Notes under the pieces: model-generated | Told to the model about the DNA's origin: nothing | What the model saw: the letters and a program-made list of their open reading frames with translations, nothing else | Database searches by the model: none | Source of the DNA: Litchfieldella anticariensis FP35 = DSM 16096 | GTDB taxonomy: Bacteria > Pseudomonadota > Gammaproteobacteria > Pseudomonadales > Halomonadaceae | DNA length: 64,000 bases | Assembly (NCBI RefSeq): GCF_000409775.1 | Contig: NZ_KE332377.1 | Location: 1 to 64,000 of the forward strand | Direction of reading: 5' to 3' | Shown here: positions 10,279-19,223 of the stretch, piece by piece | Numbering within the stretch: position 1 is the first letter of the stretch | Layout: every line of letters begins with the position of its first letter | Translations under genes and position numbers: made by a program

Positions 10279-11214
10279 ATGAGTACGGCACAACCCTATG
10301 TCGATGAGAATGGTGTAGACACGCAGGATGAGCGACGAATTACGCTCGAATGCGATGGTGTTCGACACGTTCTGGACAAGGTGAACAGGGAGCTAGTCGG
10401 GCTTGCACCGGTAAAGGCCCGAATCGGTCAGATCGCTGCGCTATTGATGGTGGATCGGGCTCGTCGCGAACTCGGTCTGACGACCGAACCGCCGACCCTG
10501 CATATGTCCTTTACCGGTAACCCGGGAACAGGCAAGACCACCATGGCGTTGCGCATGGCGGAAATCCTGCACGAACTGAGTTACGTGCGCTCCAGCCATG
10601 TGATTTCGGTGACTCGCGATGATCTGGTCGGGCAGTACATCGGCCACACCGCCCCCAAGACCAAGGAGGTGATCAAACGCGCCATGGGGGGTGTGCTGTT
10701 CATTGACGAGGCTTACTACCTGTATCGCCCGGAAAACGAGCGAGACTATGGCCAGGAAGCCATCGAGATCCTGCTTCAGGCCATGGAAAGCGACCGCGAT
10801 GACTTGGTGGTCATCGTTGCCGGTTACAAGGACCGCATGGAGCGTTTCTTTCAGTCCAATCCCGGCTTGCATTCCCGCATTGCCCATCACCTCGAGTTTC
10901 CGAACTACAGTGCGGATGAACTGCTGACAGTCGGCGATTTGTTGCTGGAGGAGCAGGGGTACCACTTTACCGAGGCTGGCAGGAAAGCGTTTGCCGACTA
11001 TCTGGAGCGGCGGATGCAACAGCCGCATTTCTCCAATGCCCGCTCGGTGCGCAACGCCCTGGACCGATTCCGGTTGCGCCAGGCGATGCGGTTGGTGGAA
11101 CAGGGCGGTTCGCTGAGCGCCGAGGAGTTGACTGCCATAGACGCCCAGGAAGTGCTAGCCAGCACCGTCTTCAGTAAGGAGTCCGAATCCCTGCCCCATT
11201 TGCCGAGTCGTTGA
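10279..11214 (+). CDS. cbbX: Red-type RuBisCO activase CbbX (AAA+)
   Basis: Hexameric AAA+ ATPase that removes inhibitory sugar phosphates from RuBisCO by transiently pulling the C-terminal tail of CbbL into its pore. Walker A is GNPGTGKTT, Walker B is [11 protein letters not shown], the pore-loop segment is QYIGHT, and an arginine-finger region follows ([15 protein letters not shown]). The length is 311 residues. The ATG at 10279 follows GAGGGA at 10268-10273. The third gene of cbbLSX, its presence together with the CbbL tail supports the form IC call. No strong terminator is visible between it and the signalling genes that begin 149 bases downstream. Confidence 0.95.
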   Translation: MSTAQPYVDENGVDTQDERRITLECDGVRHVLDKVNRELVGLAPVKARIGQIAALLMVDRARRELGLTTEPPTLHMSFTGNPGTGKTTMALRMAEILHELSYVRSSHVISVTRDDLVGQYIGHTAPKTKEVIKRAMGGVLFIDEAYYLYRPENERDYGQEAIEILLQAMESDRDDLVVIVAGYKDRMERFFQSNPGLHSRIAHHLEFPNYSADELLTVGDLLLEEQGYHFTEAGRKAFADYLERRMQQPHFSNARSVRNALDRFRLRQAMRLVEQGGSLSAEELTAIDAQEVLASTVFSKESESLPHLPSR

Positions 11215-11363
11215 CAGCTAGGTACAGCAGAGCTGGCGGCGGCTCCCCGGCAAACTCTTGTTAGCTCCCCCCTCAAGGTTTAACGACTCGGGCCGATAGC
11301 TCAAACAGTGGGCATATAGACGCTGCCGTCCACACATTCATCCCATCGTCTTGGGAGGCCGCC

Positions 11364-12623
11364 TTGGACAGCTCGCCATCTACTCTTTTGACCGTACTAG
11401 CTGATCGTATCGGCTTTGGCCTGATCCTGCTCGATCAAGAACTGCGTATACAGCACTGGCACGGTGTCACTGATCAGTGCAGTGACAAGTCCTTGACACA
11501 GGTTCGCGGTCGAGCTTTGGCCGAGTTTTTCCCAGATGCGGATATGACGTGCTTGCGCGAGTACGTGGAACGGATTCGCAATGAAGATGATGCCTCACCG
11601 ATCTTCTTGTCTCTGCCTAACGGCCAATCCATGCATGAGAAAAGTTGGCTACTGTTTCCCATTACCCATACGGATCATGCTCAGCGATTCGCGCTCGTAC
11701 TCGATGACGCTTCTGCCAGAGACTATCCCAATATGGTGCAAGTGTCCGCTGTCAACTGCGGGGAGAGCGCACACATGGATCAGGATCAGCTGATCGAGAA
11801 ATTGGAGAAGGCCAACAACCAGCTTGTGCAGTCCGAAAAGTTGGCGGCCATCGGACAATTGGCTGCCGGTGTCGCTCATGAAATCAACAACCCGATAGGG
11901 TATGTCTCCTCCAACCTGAAGACATTGGCCGGATATGTGCAGGATCTGCTGCGCATTATCGATGTCACGGATGGTGGGACAGATCTCGAAGAGTTACAAA
12001 AACTCAAACATACCCTGGAATACGACTACATTCGTGGCGATGTCGAGTCGTTGATCAATGAGTCTGAGGATGGGCTCGACCGTGTGAAGAAAATCATCAC
12101 TGCGTTAAAAGATTTCTCTCATATAGATGAAGAGGAGTTTCGTCTAGCCGACCTTCATCGTGGCATCGATACGACGCTCAATGTGGTGCATAGCGAACTC
12201 AAGTACAAGGCAGATATCGTCAAGGATTATGGCGAATTGCCGGAGGTGGAGTGCATTCTTTCCCAAATCAACCAGGTCGTCATGAACTTGCTGGTAAATG
12301 CCGCGCATGCGATCGAAGAGTTTGGGACCATTACGCTTAAAACGGGACGAGAAGGCGGATGGGTATGGTTCGAGGTTGAGGATACTGGAAAAGGAATAGA
12401 GCCAGATCTCATCAATCGTATCTATGAACCATTTTTTACCACCAAACCTGTAGGCAAGGGGACAGGGCTAGGATTGGCACTTTCCTACAACATCATTCAA
12501 AAGCATCATGGCAAGATCAAGGTATTTAGTGACGTCGGGACAGGCGCGCGCTTTCGCGTGTGGTTGCCAATCAAGCAGCCAGCTGTGATGGATTCCATGA
12601 CCGAAAATGAGGCACGAAAATGA
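11364..12623 (+). CDS. Cytoplasmic PAS-containing histidine kinase
   Basis: A 419-residue soluble kinase without membrane segments. Residues 10-115 form a PAS-like sensor (GFGLILLDQELRIQHWHGV). A short coiled coil at 140-160 leads to the H-box with His172 (AAGVAHEINNPIGYVSSNL). The ATPase domain has an N-box (NQVVMNLLVNAAHA), G1 (DTGKGIEPDL), an F-box (FFTTKPVG) and G2 (GTGLGLAL). The start is a TTG at 11364 with GGGAGG at 11353-11358. Its stop overlaps the next gene by four bases (ATGA), so the response regulator downstream is its likely partner. The H-box is nearly the same as in the second kinase at 14751. The signal sensed is unknown. Confidence 0.9.
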   Translation: MDSSPSTLLTVLADRIGFGLILLDQELRIQHWHGVTDQCSDKSLTQVRGRALAEFFPDADMTCLREYVERIRNEDDASPIFLSLPNGQSMHEKSWLLFPITHTDHAQRFALVLDDASARDYPNMVQVSAVNCGESAHMDQDQLIEKLEKANNQLVQSEKLAAIGQLAAGVAHEINNPIGYVSSNLKTLAGYVQDLLRIIDVTDGGTDLEELQKLKHTLEYDYIRGDVESLINESEDGLDRVKKIITALKDFSHIDEEEFRLADLHRGIDTTLNVVHSELKYKADIVKDYGELPEVECILSQINQVVMNLLVNAAHAIEEFGTITLKTGREGGWVWFEVEDTGKGIEPDLINRIYEPFFTTKPVGKGTGLGLALSYNIIQKHHGKIKVFSDVGTGARFRVWLPIKQPAVMDSMTENEARK

Positions 12624-13963
12624 ACGAGCAATGCCCGGAGACAGCCACTGCAACTGCAACGCTTCTGCTGGTGGATGACGAAGAGAATATGCTCAAGAGC
12701 CTCAGGCGTGTGCTTCGAAATGAACCATATACGCTATTGATGGCAGGTGATGGTGAACAAGCACTGAACCTGATGGAAGATCAGGAAGTGGATTTGGTGA
12801 TATCCGATGCTCGCATGCCGGGAATGGATGGTCCTACCTTACTGGCCAACATTCAGCACCGCTGGCCAGATTGCATGCGTATCCTCTTGACTGGCTATGC
12901 CGATATCAGCACGACTGTTCGTGCTATCAATGAAGGACATATTTACCGTTATGTCAGCAAACCATGGGATGATGACGAGCTTCGTCTGATCATTCGGCAG
13001 GCACTCGCCTATCAGTTTGCCGAGAAAGAGCGGCAACGGCTTGAACGACTCACGCAGTCACAAAACCGACAGCTGCAAGAACTGAATGCCGATCTTGAAA
13101 ATCGAGTGGAAGCACGAACAGCGGAAATTCAACAGATTGCCGATATGCTCGATCTCGCCTATGCCGAGTTGAAGCGTAGCTACGTTACCGCTACTGAGGT
13201 GTTTTCATCATTGCTCAATCAGCGCTTGCCACGGAACCTTCAAACCAACGGGCGTGTGGTAGAGCTGGTCAAGGCCTATGCTCAATATTACCAATTGGAT
13301 GAGGCGCTTGGTCGTGATTTGTCCATGGCAGCGGCACTTTACAATATTGGCAAGCTGGCGTGGGAAGATAGCCTTTTCAATAAACCATCGGATCTTCTTT
13401 ACAAAGACGAGCTTGAGCAATATCGCCGTTATCCAGAGCTTGGAGAAGGCTTATTGATGACATTGGAGCCTTTGCGGGAGGCGGCCAAGCTGATTCGCCA
13501 TCACCAGGAACGCTGGAATGGAAGTGGTTTCCCGGATCATTTGAAGGAGAGCCAGATCCCGTTTGGAGCTCGACTTTTGAGATTGTCAATAGACTTTGTT
13601 GAGCTCCAGCAGGGGATGATACTGGAGAGAAAAGTGGAGCGTGATGAAGCCCTTCTGCTACTGAAAAAATATGCCGGAAGGCTTTATGATCCCCAATTAT
13701 GTGAGCAGTTCATTCACTTGTGCACGGAGCTGGAACTCGACACCGTGCTAACTGACGATACCGTTCTAAAGGTGGATACGCGCCGTCTAGAGCCAGGTAT
13801 GACGCTAGTGAGGGATCTGTATGCCGAAAATGGAACCCTGTTACTCAATGAGGGAAAAGAGCTGGATGCATGGCTGATTGACAAGCTTATGAGTTTCGAA
13901 GCGTCGGAAGACACAAGCTACACCCTATATGTGCGTAAACCTCAAGCCAAGACAACACGATAA
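12620..13963 (+). CDS. Response regulator with degenerate HD-GYP domain
   Basis: 447 residues. An N-terminal REC domain has acidic pocket Asp19-Asp20, phospho-acceptor Asp63 (ISDARMPGMDG) and Lys114 (VSKPWDDDEL). A coiled coil spans about 133-185, then an RpfG/HD-GYP-like domain to about 340 and a C-terminal extension. In active HD-GYP phosphodiesterases the metal site uses an HD dyad and several other His. Here the dyad is Tyr241-Asn242 (LYNIGK), the earlier His is Asn210, the HP pair is Tyr271-Pro272, HHE is His295-Gln296-Glu297, and GYP is GFP. c-di-GMP hydrolysis is therefore unlikely, and a binding or scaffold role is inferred. Phosphorylation by the overlapping upstream kinase is likely. 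Confidence 0.88.
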   Translation: MNEQCPETATATATLLLVDDEENMLKSLRRVLRNEPYTLLMAGDGEQALNLMEDQEVDLVISDARMPGMDGPTLLANIQHRWPDCMRILLTGYADISTTVRAINEGHIYRYVSKPWDDDELRLIIRQALAYQFAEKERQRLERLTQSQNRQLQELNADLENRVEARTAEIQQIADMLDLAYAELKRSYVTATEVFSSLLNQRLPRNLQTNGRVVELVKAYAQYYQLDEALGRDLSMAAALYNIGKLAWEDSLFNKPSDLLYKDELEQYRRYPELGEGLLMTLEPLREAAKLIRHHQERWNGSGFPDHLKESQIPFGARLLRLSIDFVELQQGMILERKVERDEALLLLKKYAGRLYDPQLCEQFIHLCTELELDTVLTDDTVLKVDTRRLEPGMTLVRDLYAENGTLLLNEGKELDAWLIDKLMSFEASEDTSYTLYVRKPQAKTTR

Positions 13964-13975
13964 GAGGTCATTTCG

Positions 13976-14071
13976 ATGCAGCCGTTATCTGTGGAGTGGA
14001 AAAGCCTCTTTATCTATCCATGGTTCCCGCAGGATAGAAGAGGTGCGGCACCGTCGAGCTCTCACAGGTAA
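13976..14071 (+). CDS. Possible 31-residue small protein
   Basis: An ATG at 13976 stands 8 bases after AAGAGG, which overlaps the end of the response-regulator gene. The frame runs 31 codons to a TAA and ends 18 bases before the GTPase start. The peptide has two aromatic clusters (VEWKSLFIYPWFP) and a basic Ser-rich tail. I know no homologue. It could be a real small gene, or a leader that couples translation of the GTPase to the upstream genes. Support is only the ribosome site and position. Confidence 0.3.
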   Translation: MQPLSVEWKSLFIYPWFPQDRRGAAPSSSHR

Positions 14072-14089
14072 TTGGCAGGAGGGTGATGA

Positions 14090-14758
14090 ATGTCTGAATA
14101 CAAGAAAAATGCCAATAAATTGATTATTAAAGTCGTCTACTATGGCCCTGCTCTGAGTGGTAAAACGACTAACCTGGCGCAGCTTTATGCGCAGCTAAGG
14201 CCGCAAAGAAAAGGGGAGTTGATGGTGTTGGAGTCTGGAGACGACCGAACTCTTTTCTTTGACATGCTTCCTATTGGACTGCGTAGTAACGATGGCCTTG
14301 ATTTGAGAGTTAAGATATATACCGTACCCGGACAGATTAAGCATGACAGTACTCGAAAGGCATTGTTGTCTCGTGTTGATGGAGTGGTTTTTGTAGCTGA
14401 TTCTCAGATTGATCAGCAGGATAATAATGCTGTCGCTTTTTCTGATCTGGCTGATAATTTGACAAAAGTGGGGCTGGATATAGAACGGCTACCCTTGACC
14501 GTGCAGTTCAACAAACGTGACCATCAAGATGCCATGGAAAAAGCCACATTGCACGAGAAATGGGCTGAAACTCCGTGGACACCATTGACTTTTGCAAGTG
14601 CTCTGAGAGGCGAGGGAGTCGTGGAAAGTTTCCGACAACTACTGGCACGTCTATACCCTGTCGTGAATGAGGAGTTCAACTTGTCAACAAGACACGCCCT
14701 CGATTCTCAAGAGTTCGTACGCCAGCTGAGTGCTGTCGAAGAGGCTCGCCATGAGTAA
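14090..14758 (+). CDS. MglA/Ras-like small GTPase
   Basis: 222-residue cytoplasmic P-loop GTPase of the bacterial MglA-like branch. The P-loop is GPALSGKT (19-26). TVPGQ (77-81) stands where Ras proteins have DTAGQ and MglA has a T-x-PGQ form. NKRD (140-143) gives guanine specificity. MglA proteins set cell polarity and motility in Myxococcus and are controlled by MglB-type activators; no roadblock-domain MglB gene is visible here. The ATG at 14090 follows AGGAGGG. The gene overlaps the next histidine-kinase gene by 8 bases, so the two products are probably made together and may interact. It sits inside a two-component and c-di-GMP gene set. The target process is unknown. Confidence 0.88.
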   Translation: MSEYKKNANKLIIKVVYYGPALSGKTTNLAQLYAQLRPQRKGELMVLESGDDRTLFFDMLPIGLRSNDGLDLRVKIYTVPGQIKHDSTRKALLSRVDGVVFVADSQIDQQDNNAVAFSDLADNLTKVGLDIERLPLTVQFNKRDHQDAMEKATLHEKWAETPWTPLTFASALRGEGVVESFRQLLARLYPVVNEEFNLSTRHALDSQEFVRQLSAVEEARHE

Positions 14759-15878
14759 TCTCGAAGATGATCTCGACTTGGATGCACTCTTGTCGACAAA
14801 TCATAGAGCGCTCCTGCTACAAGTGCTTAGTACCTTGACGGGGGTTAATGTAGAGCTAGTAGAGCATGCTGATGAAGCCTCCAGTCCATTGGTATTCAAT
14901 CTTGAGACACTGGCTTGGCTGAAAGCGGAACTTCCAGAAGCCCATCGTCAGGCTGCCGTACAACTCTTTGAGTTGATAATGTTTTATGCTGGAAAATATC
15001 ATCTTGCAGCTAATTTACATCTTGATGTTACCGAAACCAGTTATATTGAATTGCAGAAGCAACATGTCGCTTTACAAGAATCGAAGATGCGATATAAAAA
15101 ATTATCAGAAAAATTACAGGAGCGAATTGATGAGCAGGTCAAGGTAATAGAACGTGCCCAGCGGCAGCTTTATGAAGATGCACGGCTACGGGCGATAGGT
15201 CAATTGGCGGCAGGAGTTGCTCACGAGATCAATACACCGGTTGGCTATATCGGTAGTAATCTCCGTGTAGCTAGCGACTATCTTCGCGATATAGCAACCA
15301 ATCTAGATGACGGGAATAACTTGGAAACAGTTCTCGAAGATTTCCGAGAGCTGTTGGATGAATCGAGAAGTGGTGTGCAACGTATTGCTAATATCGTGTC
15401 TGATTTAAGAATATTTGCCAATATTGATCAGGCTGAGTTTGCGAATTGTGAATTGAATGTCTTGCTGAAGACTGCCTGCCACCTTCTTCAAGCAGAACAT
15501 TATCAAAAGCTAGCCATCGTGCAGCATCTAAATGAATTGCCAAAGCTTGATTGCTACCCTGCAAAGTTATCTCAAGCTTTTTATAATGTCCTCGACAATG
15601 CTGCCAAAGCTATTGGCGACGATGGGGTTATTCATGTAGAGAGTCGCTTGTGTGGCGACGTAATAGAGGTTGTTATCGGGGATGATGGCTGTGGGATGTC
15701 TCAAGATACCATGGCGCGTGTTTTTGACCCCTTTTTTACTACGAGAAGTATTGGAATGGGGACTGGTCTTGGCCTGAGTGTAGTGAGAGATATTATTTCC
15801 GTACACCAAGGCGAAATTCGTTTGAAAAGCCATCCAGGGCAGGGCACTCGCGTAACCTTGCTCTTCAAGGTGAGCTGA
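14751..15878 (+). CDS. Cytoplasmic histidine kinase with an unknown N-terminal domain
   Basis: 375 residues, no membrane segments. Residues 1-95 form a helical domain I do not recognise. A long coiled coil follows (about 97-145), then the H-box with His158 (AAGVAHEINTPVGYIGSNL) and an ATPase domain with an N-box (FYNVLDNAAKAI), DDGCGM, FFTTRSIG and GTGLGLSV. The kinase core is a close paralogue of the one at 11364, but the sensor half is different. The start at 14751 (MSNLEDD) lies inside the end of the GTPase gene; an ATG at 14730 has no ribosome site. The 8-base overlap suggests that the N-terminal domain may respond to the GTPase, which is inference. Confidence 0.88.
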   Translation: MSNLEDDLDLDALLSTNHRALLLQVLSTLTGVNVELVEHADEASSPLVFNLETLAWLKAELPEAHRQAAVQLFELIMFYAGKYHLAANLHLDVTETSYIELQKQHVALQESKMRYKKLSEKLQERIDEQVKVIERAQRQLYEDARLRAIGQLAAGVAHEINTPVGYIGSNLRVASDYLRDIATNLDDGNNLETVLEDFRELLDESRSGVQRIANIVSDLRIFANIDQAEFANCELNVLLKTACHLLQAEHYQKLAIVQHLNELPKLDCYPAKLSQAFYNVLDNAAKAIGDDGVIHVESRLCGDVIEVVIGDDGCGMSQDTMARVFDPFFTTRSIGMGTGLGLSVVRDIISVHQGEIRLKSHPGQGTRVTLLFKVS

Positions 15879-15961
15879 GAAGCATTGGCTTGGTATTGTA
15901 ACAGTACGAGCCGGGACGTTGTTGGAAGGAAATCGTTGAGCTATCAGCAGGGACGGAAAAA

Positions 15962-18900
15962 ATGAGTGTTCAAGATCGTCTGTTACGTATTCTACTGGTC
16001 GAGGATGATGAAGATGATTTCTTGATCACGCATGACCTGCTTCGCGAAGCTAGCCATTTCTCCTATCATCTTGACAGGGTCGAAACATACGAGGAAGGCA
16101 AGAAAGCCATCTCCAGTCAAGAACATGATTTGGCTTTGATAGACTACCGACTTGGTGCTGAGTCGGGAATGGATCTTGTCCAGTATGCCTCGCATATTGG
16201 TATCCGGATTCCTTTGATTCTACTCGTTGATCAGGATGACGGCGAGCTTGATATCAATGCCCTAGAGATGGGGGCCGCGGATTATCTGGTCAAGGGGCAA
16301 ATCACCAGTTCACTTCTGGTGAGAAGCATACGCTATGCCATCGAGCGTTCTCTCTCTATAGAAGTACTGGCTGAGAGTGAAAAACGTTATCGGCTACTGT
16401 TCGAATCCAACCCGGAGCCGATGTATATACATCACCGTGAGACGTTGGCTGTCCTGGCAGTCAATCAAGCTGCTTTGCGCCTATTTGGCTATTCTTATGA
16501 CGAAGCCATACAGTTGAGTGTTCCAGATCTTCTTTCTTCTTGCGAGCGACAACGTTTTTATGATCACTATCAAGAAATTGATAGTTTAAATGCAACGCCG
16601 AAGGTAGGGATATGGGTGATTAAATGTAAGGGGGGTGATGAGGTAAGTGTAGAAATTACTGCCCATGATTATGTGTTCAATGATCAACCATCACGTTTGA
16701 TTCTGCTGAATGATATTACAGAAAGAGTCCAAGCCAGAAATGAAGCGCGCCGTCAGGAAAGAGTGTTTCATCAATTGCTTAGTGATAGCCGTGATGCTTT
16801 GTTGGTGATAGACTCTGGTGGGGTCGTGCGTTATGCCAATCCTGCAGCGACATCTCTATTTTGCTCTTCTTTGGATGCGCTGTTAAAAAGGCGTCTAGAC
16901 TTTCCATTGCTCGGCAATAATCTTTTTGAATGGTCTGTCATCATAGAGGGTGAGGAAGCTGTCATTGTCGAAATTCAGCGGTCGCAGACCGAGTGGGAAG
17001 GGGAGACCATGTACCTTTTCTCATTGCGCGATATCCGTCAACGTAAGGAAGCTGAAAAACAACTCTACTTACTGAAGAGAAGTATCGAATCTAGCTATAA
17101 CGGTGTCGCAATTGCAGATGCTTTGGCCCCAGACATGCCGCTAATCTATGTCAACCCGGCGTTCGAACGTATTACTGGCTATACGGCAGAAGAAGTGGTG
17201 GGGATGAACTGCCGCTTCCTACAACTGGATGATCGGTATCAACCAGGTGTCGAACAGATTCGGCTAGGCTTACAGGAGCAGTGTGAGGTTCATACCGTCC
17301 TACGGAACTTTCGCAAGGATGGTTCAGCGTTTTGGAATGAATTGTATATTACCCCTGTGCGCAATGAGGATGGAATCGTTTCCCATTATATCAGCGTGCA
17401 AAGCGATATTTCAGAGAAGAAACGTTTCGAGTCGGAGTTGGCCTTCCATGCCAATCACGACGTTCTGACGGGACTTCCCAATCGCTCTCTTCTGGAAGAC
17501 CGCTTGGTACAGGGATGCCAGTTTGCGAAACGTCATCAATGTCATCTTGCCATTATCCTATTGGACCTCGATGGCTTCAAACCTATCAATGATTCCATGG
17601 GACATGCGGCGGGGGACCAGGTGCTCGTTGAAGTTGCCAGACGACTTGGGCAACAGATTCGACCTGGGGACACTTCGGCTCGCATGGGGGGAGATGAGTT
17701 CGTTATCTTGTTACCTGATTTGGCTCGCCAAGACGATGTGTTGCAAATCGTCGAGCGTCTGCTTGCCTGTGTTGCACTTCCCTATCAAGTTGGCGATACC
17801 GAACTTCGCATTACAGCTAGCGCCGGTATTTCGGTAAGTGACGGAGAGGAAGCTAACCCATTGAACCTGGTTCAACAAGCTGACCTGGCAATGTATGAGG
17901 CCAAGAAGCGGGGCAGGAACAACTATCAATGGTACACCAGAGACCTGAATCAGAAAGTCAGTGAGAGCGTCACACTGCGCAACGAACTGCAGAAGGCGAT
18001 AGAGTCCGAAGGATTCGAGCTTTACTTCCAGCCACAGGTTAGTTCCGATGGACAACATGTCATCGGTATGGAAGCCCTCCTTCGTTGGCACCACAGGGAG
18101 ATGGGGTTCATTTCGCCTAAAAGAATCATTTCGATAGCCGAAGAGACAGGGCAGATTTTTGCCCTCAATCGCTGGGTCATGGAGACGGCATGTCGACAGG
18201 TCAAGTCGCTCAAGGATCAAGGCTTGGTGAATAGCCCTGTTGCGGTCAATATTTCACCGCTGCAATTCCATCGGAGCCACTTTGTGGAGTTCGTAGGCCA
18301 AGTGCTCGAAAGAACACAGCTTGAGGCTAAATTTCTTGAGCTAGAGCTTACGGAAACCATCCTTCTCGGCAATGCGGAGCATGCCGTACAAACTCTGCAC
18401 GAGCTGAAGAGACTCGGTGTGCGTCTAGCTATCGATGATTTCGGTACAGGTTTTTCCAGTCTGAGTTACCTGAAGCGGCTTCCTATCGATAAAATCAAGA
18501 TCGATCGCACCTTCATCAAAGAAATCATAAGCGATCAGCACGATGCCGCAATCACACAAGGCATTATCTCCATGGCACATCACCTCGGTCTTCAGGTCGT
18601 AGCCGAAGGGGTTGAGACCGAACCTCAGTTTGCCTTCCTCAGAAAGAGTCAGTGTGATAGCTATCAGGGCTATTATTTCAGCAAGCCCTTGGGTTTGGAG
18701 TCGCTTAGAGACTATCTCCAACAGCGCCAAGGGACTTTGGATGCCAAGCCGTTGCCACGGCGTGAAGAGGAAGAGCTGATACCGACTCTGTTATTACTCG
18801 ATGATGAGGAAAATATACTGCGCGCTTTGACGCGTGTGTTGCGCCGCGAGGGCTATCGAATCCTGACGGCCAACCGTGCTCACGATGCTTTCGAACTGTT

Positions 18901-19174
18901 GGCCAAACATGACGTGCAGGTCATTCTTTCCGATCAACGCATGCCTGAGATGAATGGCACTGCATTCTTTAGCCGTGTCAAGGACCTCTATCCCGAAACC
19001 ATTCGTATCGTGCTTTCCGGTTACACGGACCTTCAGTCCGTGACCGAGGCTATCAACCAGGGAGCTATCTACAAGTTCCTTACCAAACCATGGGACGACG
19101 AACAGCTGCGCTTGGATATCAAGCAGGCTTTTCAGCATTTCACTGCGACCCAAGAGAAAGGCGTTTTGCCATAG
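15962..19174 (+). CDS. REC-PAS-PAS-LOV-GGDEF-EAL-REC c-di-GMP protein
   Basis: 1070 residues, soluble. Domains in order: REC (Asp61, Lys111), PAS (about 140-255), PAS (about 266-360), LOV-type PAS (about 372-486), GGDEF (about 490-655), EAL (about 672-920), REC (about 940-1055; Asp991, Lys1042). The LOV domain has the full GMNCRFLQ motif with Cys417, plus Asn449, Asn459 and Gln480, which hold flavin in LOV photoreceptors. The cyclase motif GGDEF (576-580) is intact, with an inhibitory site RPGD (567-570) five residues before it. The phosphodiesterase has EALLRW, NISPLQF, ELTET, DDFGTG, KIDRTF and AEGVET, so both activities look possible. The C-terminal REC resembles that of the response regulator at 12620. 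It is the last gene of the module, 83 bases after the kinase gene. Confidence 0.93.
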   Translation: MSVQDRLLRILLVEDDEDDFLITHDLLREASHFSYHLDRVETYEEGKKAISSQEHDLALIDYRLGAESGMDLVQYASHIGIRIPLILLVDQDDGELDINALEMGAADYLVKGQITSSLLVRSIRYAIERSLSIEVLAESEKRYRLLFESNPEPMYIHHRETLAVLAVNQAALRLFGYSYDEAIQLSVPDLLSSCERQRFYDHYQEIDSLNATPKVGIWVIKCKGGDEVSVEITAHDYVFNDQPSRLILLNDITERVQARNEARRQERVFHQLLSDSRDALLVIDSGGVVRYANPAATSLFCSSLDALLKRRLDFPLLGNNLFEWSVIIEGEEAVIVEIQRSQTEWEGETMYLFSLRDIRQRKEAEKQLYLLKRSIESSYNGVAIADALAPDMPLIYVNPAFERITGYTAEEVVGMNCRFLQLDDRYQPGVEQIRLGLQEQCEVHTVLRNFRKDGSAFWNELYITPVRNEDGIVSHYISVQSDISEKKRFESELAFHANHDVLTGLPNRSLLEDRLVQGCQFAKRHQCHLAIILLDLDGFKPINDSMGHAAGDQVLVEVARRLGQQIRPGDTSARMGGDEFVILLPDLARQDDVLQIVERLLACVALPYQVGDTELRITASAGISVSDGEEANPLNLVQQADLAMYEAKKRGRNNYQWYTRDLNQKVSESVTLRNELQKAIESEGFELYFQPQVSSDGQHVIGMEALLRWHHREMGFISPKRIISIAEETGQIFALNRWVMETACRQVKSLKDQGLVNSPVAVNISPLQFHRSHFVEFVGQVLERTQLEAKFLELELTETILLGNAEHAVQTLHELKRLGVRLAIDDFGTGFSSLSYLKRLPIDKIKIDRTFIKEIISDQHDAAITQGIISMAHHLGLQVVAEGVETEPQFAFLRKSQCDSYQGYYFSKPLGLESLRDYLQQRQGTLDAKPLPRREEEELIPTLLLLDDEENILRALTRVLRREGYRILTANRAHDAFELLAKHDVQVILSDQRMPEMNGTAFFSRVKDLYPETIRIVLSGYTDLQSVTEAINQGAIYKFLTKPWDDEQLRLDIKQAFQHFTATQEKGVLP

Positions 19175-19223
19175 CCTCCCAAATGTCGTCTCGTCGCCCA
19201 ATAGCGGCATACCACCGAAGACC

